A program made the position numbers and the translations under genes. This document shows positions 60,668-64,000 of a DNA stretch of 64,000 bases, in pieces (position 1 is the stretch's first letter; each line of letters starts with the position of its first letter). Location: the NCBI GenBank assembly GCA_025454915.1, contig JALONN010000008.1, positions 186,001 to 250,000 on the forward strand. Direction: 5' to 3'. The notes below the pieces were generated by a model. It saw only the letters and a list, made by a program, of their open reading frames with translations, made no database searches and was not told the origin of the DNA. This DNA is from Raineya sp. Its GTDB lineage: Bacteria; Bacteroidota; Bacteroidia; Cytophagales; Thermonemataceae.

Positions 60668-63600
60668 TTATTTCTTCACAATTTTAAATGTTTTTGTATG
60701 ACCTGAAAGAGTTGTAATCTGTAAATAATACAAGCCAGAAGGCAATACTTTTAAAGTAAACTCATTTTCTTTGCCTTTTAGCATAACATTTCCCCACACA
60801 TTTTGTAACTGCCACTCAAAATGCTCAATACCTTTTATAAAGACTTTATTTTCTGTTGGATTGGGATAAATACTGACATTTTCTAAATCTTTATTGAAAG
60901 AAGCTATTACACTAATAGTTTTAGTGGTAGAATCTATACAACCCAACGTATTAGAACTAATTAACTTAACAGTATAGTTTTGAGTAGTAGGGAAAATATG
61001 CCTGATAGATTTTCCTGTTCCTGTTGAACCATCTCCAAAATCCCAAATAGAATTGGCTGCATTGGTGCTATAATCTTCAAAAAGCCATTCTGAACCTAAG
61101 TAGGGAGTCGCAACAATTTGAGCCTTATGTAAAGGTGCTACCTGAATATTGACAGTTTTTGTGGCACTCGGATACAGTTTGTCTCTACCAACAATATAAA
61201 TGGTTTTGTTGCTTGTAAGATTGCTTAAAGACAAACTACTTCCTGAAAAAATAGGTGTAGTAAGTGGTAAACTATCATAGAAATCAAATAAAATACCATT
61301 ATTGGGTGCCAAAGTAATATTTCCCTGATTACAAACTGTAAAAGAATTGGCTATATCTGGAATGGAAGAGGTATTAACTTCTATGAATTTATCTTGTGCA
61401 AATTGAGCATGATTTTGGAGTTCTGTTAAATTATCACCTACAACATAAGCAAAAGCAATTTTTTGAGTTTGATTAGGAGCTAAATTCGTAATAGTTCCTC
61501 CTGTAGCAAGTGCCACATCGGTACCCAATCCACTTATACCAGCTTGTGTGCGAGCCAAACCGTTTGAAACAGCAGTATGCTTCTCAGTCTTAGTAAAACC
61601 ATCATACAGATTCAAAGAACTGCTACTTCCATTGCTGTTAAAAGCGTAATAATTGGGTGTTTGAGCTGTTAAAAGCTTGATTCCAGCATACAAAGTACCA
61701 GAGCTATGATAGGCATATCCTAATTTGAGGGTGTTATTCCAATCAGCTCGGTTTTGTGTGTAAGTAGATAAATCGAAATCAGTAAATAACGAAACATATA
61801 AATTAGGAATGGTTCGTGTAGAATCGTTGGTAATATCATATTCTACAATAATAAACTTATTATTGGGACTTGCTTGGTAGGCATAAGCTTTTTTCTGAAT
61901 TTTGAGTTTAGGGCGTTTGGATATATTATCCTTAAAACTTGCTTGAACCTCCTGATAAGCATTATCTTTCAAAAAAGTAAAAGAATTCACACCAGAAGTA
62001 TCAAAATCCGAAATAGTGCTTCCTGTGTAACTGGGTGCAGAATTAACAAGTGAATCTTGGTGAGTACTGATGATGAGTCCACCACCATATGAGAGTGTTG
62101 TATAATCGCCAGCATTGTTGTAACCTACACTTTTTCTGTATGGATAGAAGTAATCTGCAATTTTTCCTGTTTTGCCTACATGTAGTGTCAAATCGTTGAT
62201 GTCTATGTGGGTGTAATCAGGATTAACAACAATTTTGAAGTATTCATGACTTGTGAAAGCTCCATCTTGGTAATCTATTCTTAAAAGAATTTCAGTATTG
62301 TAAGGTGTATTAGAGGCAACTTGAATGCTAAAAGGACTGGAAATGTTATTTTTTACTTCGTTTGTATTCATACTACCTAAATTCACTGTATTAGAAGTAA
62401 TGGTTACATAAGGCGAAGGGCTGCTTAAAGTAGCTGTCAGGTTAGATGTAGGAGTGAGTAAATTCTTAAAATCTATTGCCAAATCAGCCTCAAAAGAAGC
62501 AAAAGGGTTTGTGTTATTGATAAATCTGGGATTATCTGAACGTACAGCTTTTACATTCGTTTCAGAAACGGCTCTAAATACATTGAGTCTGCCTTTTCCT
62601 ATTTGTCCAACAAAACCTGGATTTAATGCATCAATATTATCAGAAGTGGCAATTACTCTTTCCATAATCTGAGAAGCATCTAAAGTCGGAAATTGAGTAC
62701 GCATAAGAGCAATTGCTCCTGATACTTGTGGAGCAGCAAAAGATGTTCCATTCATATTGAAGCTCAAAGCAGGAATGTAGGAGTTGTTATTATTAAATAT
62801 TCCTGAATATGCACAACAATTGTAATAGGTAGTATGGATAAACTCACTGGGTGCTGTAATATCTACTTCATAATTGTAATTGCTTCCACTCCATTTCGTA
62901 TCTGAAGAGGTTGTTCCTGCTACTGAAATTACATTTTTATAGCTTGCAGGCCAATAGCGTCCTGTATTTCCGTCATTTCCTGCAGCAGCTACCATCACAA
63001 CATCTTTATTAATAAAAGCATAATTGACAATATCTTCCCAATATTCATCAGGGTTGCCAGAATATCCAAATGACATATTAATAACTTGTACACCTCTGTC
63101 CGCCAGATAAATCACAGCAGCATCAAAACGAAATATATTGAGAGCATCTGTAATGGCTTTTACGGGTAAATAACGACTGTTATAGCCCACACCAGCAATA
63201 CCAATTCCATTGTTTGGTGTAGCTGCTGCTACACCTGCCACAGCCCCACCATGATAACTAAAAGGGTGAGGTAAGCTCAAGTTGAAATCATTATTACCTA
63301 AATCTATGTAATCGGGGTGTAAATTTCCAATTAAATCTTCGTGAGTTGTCCTAAAACCATAATCAATAATACCAATGACTGTAGAAGGGTTGCCCTGCTG
63401 AATATCCCACGCCTCATATGCTTTTATTTTTCCTAAATAATATTGACTAAAATCGGGGTCTGTAGAAGTAATACTGGGGTCATTAGGCATAAATAAAGGT
63501 TGTGGAATATGAATGGGAGAAACATATTCCAAGGTTTTATCTCCTTTCAAAATAGCCAAAGCCTGTTCAACAGATATATCATTCTTGAGATTAACATAAT

Positions 63601-63829
63601 AGATGCGAGATAAATCTACTAAAGGCATTCCACTTTTACTTTTTGCCTTAGCGTCTGGAGCTTGGTGTTTAGGAAATGCTCTTTTAGGAGTTTCGTTGCT
63701 CAATCTAGAAATTTGAGGGGGTAGAATGCCTTGTGTACGAACCTTCACAACAATCTGAGAAGGATGTATATTTTGAGCATTGACTACATTAATCAAAAAA
63801 AAGGCAAGAATCGTAATGATTTTATTCAT
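60668..63829 (-). CDS. S8 subtilisin-like protease with PKD and T9SS sorting domain
   Basis: The 1053-residue protein has a signal peptide (MNKIITILAFFLINVVNAQ), an I9-like propeptide (about 20-110), and a subtilase domain (about 135-410). The triad is D156 (IIDYGF), H193 (SYHGGAVAG) and S363 (NGTSFAAP), with oxyanion Asn N285 (AAGN). A long beta-rich middle, one PKD domain (about 920-970, NSIWDFGDGSTG) and a T9SS sorting domain at the end (VSIYPNPTENKVF) follow. It is a surface or secreted endopeptidase. Catalytic site complete. Confidence 0.93.
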   Translation of the reverse strand: MNKIITILAFFLINVVNAQNIHPSQIVVKVRTQGILPPQISRLSNETPKRAFPKHQAPDAKAKSKSGMPLVDLSRIYYVNLKNDISVEQALAILKGDKTLEYVSPIHIPQPLFMPNDPSITSTDPDFSQYYLGKIKAYEAWDIQQGNPSTVIGIIDYGFRTTHEDLIGNLHPDYIDLGNNDFNLSLPHPFSYHGGAVAGVAAATPNNGIGIAGVGYNSRYLPVKAITDALNIFRFDAAVIYLADRGVQVINMSFGYSGNPDEYWEDIVNYAFINKDVVMVAAAGNDGNTGRYWPASYKNVISVAGTTSSDTKWSGSNYNYEVDITAPSEFIHTTYYNCCAYSGIFNNNNSYIPALSFNMNGTSFAAPQVSGAIALMRTQFPTLDASQIMERVIATSDNIDALNPGFVGQIGKGRLNVFRAVSETNVKAVRSDNPRFINNTNPFASFEADLAIDFKNLLTPTSNLTATLSSPSPYVTITSNTVNLGSMNTNEVKNNISSPFSIQVASNTPYNTEILLRIDYQDGAFTSHEYFKIVVNPDYTHIDINDLTLHVGKTGKIADYFYPYRKSVGYNNAGDYTTLSYGGGLIISTHQDSLVNSAPSYTGSTISDFDTSGVNSFTFLKDNAYQEVQASFKDNISKRPKLKIQKKAYAYQASPNNKFIIVEYDITNDSTRTIPNLYVSLFTDFDLSTYTQNRADWNNTLKLGYAYHSSGTLYAGIKLLTAQTPNYYAFNSNGSSSSLNLYDGFTKTEKHTAVSNGLARTQAGISGLGTDVALATGGTITNLAPNQTQKIAFAYVVGDNLTELQNHAQFAQDKFIEVNTSSIPDIANSFTVCNQGNITLAPNNGILFDFYDSLPLTTPIFSGSSLSLSNLTSNKTIYIVGRDKLYPSATKTVNIQVAPLHKAQIVATPYLGSEWLFEDYSTNAANSIWDFGDGSTGTGKSIRHIFPTTQNYTVKLISSNTLGCIDSTTKTISVIASFNKDLENVSIYPNPTENKVFIKGIEHFEWQLQNVWGNVMLKGKENEFTLKVLPSGLYYLQITTLSGHTKTFKIVKK

Positions 63830-63910
63830 AGTATTGTACTTTAATAAAAGTATTTTGTAAATCTATTAATTTATACTAAAAGTACTTAAAAAGTAAGTTG
63901 ATTTTTCATT

Positions 63911-64000
63911 ATGATAAAAATTTCGGTTAGTATCATTACTCTCAATGAAGAAAAAAATATAGTCAGATGCCTTGAATCTGTAAAAGGCATAGCAGATGAA
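63911..64000 (+). CDS. GT2 glycosyltransferase, N-terminal fragment at window edge
   Basis: An ATG at 63911 opens a frame MIKISVSIITLNEEKNIVRC that runs off the window end (30 codons visible). SVSIITLNEEKNI is the usual beginning of a GT-A family 2 glycosyltransferase (nucleotide-sugar binding). The rest is outside the window. Divergent from the S8 protease gene with an 80-bp spacer. Confidence 0.8.
   Translation, partial: MIKISVSIITLNEEKNIVRCLESVKGIADE

Overview
The window is AT-rich chromosomal DNA from a member of the Bacteroidota, most likely a Cytophagales-type marine or soil bacterium. Several proteins point there: a PorP/SprF-type component of the type IX secretion system (T9SS), four large secreted proteins ending in T9SS type A sorting domains (the YPNP motif), a DUF1800/DUF1501 pair and a PorT-like barrel. 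Genes rarely have Shine-Dalgarno sequences, and at least two promoters fit the Bacteroidota form TTTG-N19-TAnnTTTG. I cannot name a genus from sequence alone.

Layout. 1-8.8 kb: a beta-CASP metallo-beta-lactamase, tRNA-Thr, asnS, a PorP/SprF-SPOR fusion, an orphan TPR histidine kinase and a CPBP protease. 8.96-18.66 kb: an integrated mobile element of about 9.7 kb, bounded by an 18-bp direct repeat that is the 3' end of tRNA-Gln. It carries a tyrosine recombinase, a RepA/DnaB-like ATPase, a cysteine-less CHC2/Toprim primase, an XRE repressor, two ribbon-helix-helix (RHH) proteins, a HigB-like toxin candidate, small orphan proteins, and an unusual block of three single-span membrane proteins (an L,D-transpeptidase-like protein, a peptidoglycan-binding protein and an annexin-like protein). 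No relaxase, capsid, terminase or transposase was recognised. 18.8-32.5 kb: acyl-CoA dehydrogenase, LRR protein, rhomboid protease, Tat-exported amidohydrolase, a small patch of unknown membrane proteins beside a phospholipase D-like gene, two paralogous coiled-coil proteins, an M23 peptidase and a lipase-like hydrolase. 32.6-46.4 kb: TlpA-like thioredoxin, nnr, a probable operon CAP-DUF1800-DUF1501-PorT barrel, a lipoprotein, an FKBP, a large T9SS cargo protein and a membrane protein. 46.4-64 kb: folE/queD, YbjN-like protein, T9SS cargo, DUF4846 and two tandem SPOR proteins, mnmD, hisH-rlmI-GNAT-PPOX, an esterase, a giant AsmA-like protein, GNAT, an S8 protease exported by the T9SS, and the start of a GT2 glycosyltransferase.

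How it fits together. The host part is ordinary housekeeping plus envelope and secretion genes. The mobile element is the main discovery. It sits exactly at the 3' end of tRNA-Gln, restores the tRNA (including its encoded CCA) and brings a replacement terminator; the tRNA's presumed original terminator is stranded at the far end. A direct/inverted iteron array (AAACTCC units) lies between the ATPase and primase genes and is the best candidate for its replication origin. The peptidoglycan/membrane block may be an undescribed cell-envelope system carried by this element; its function cannot be deduced from sequence alone.
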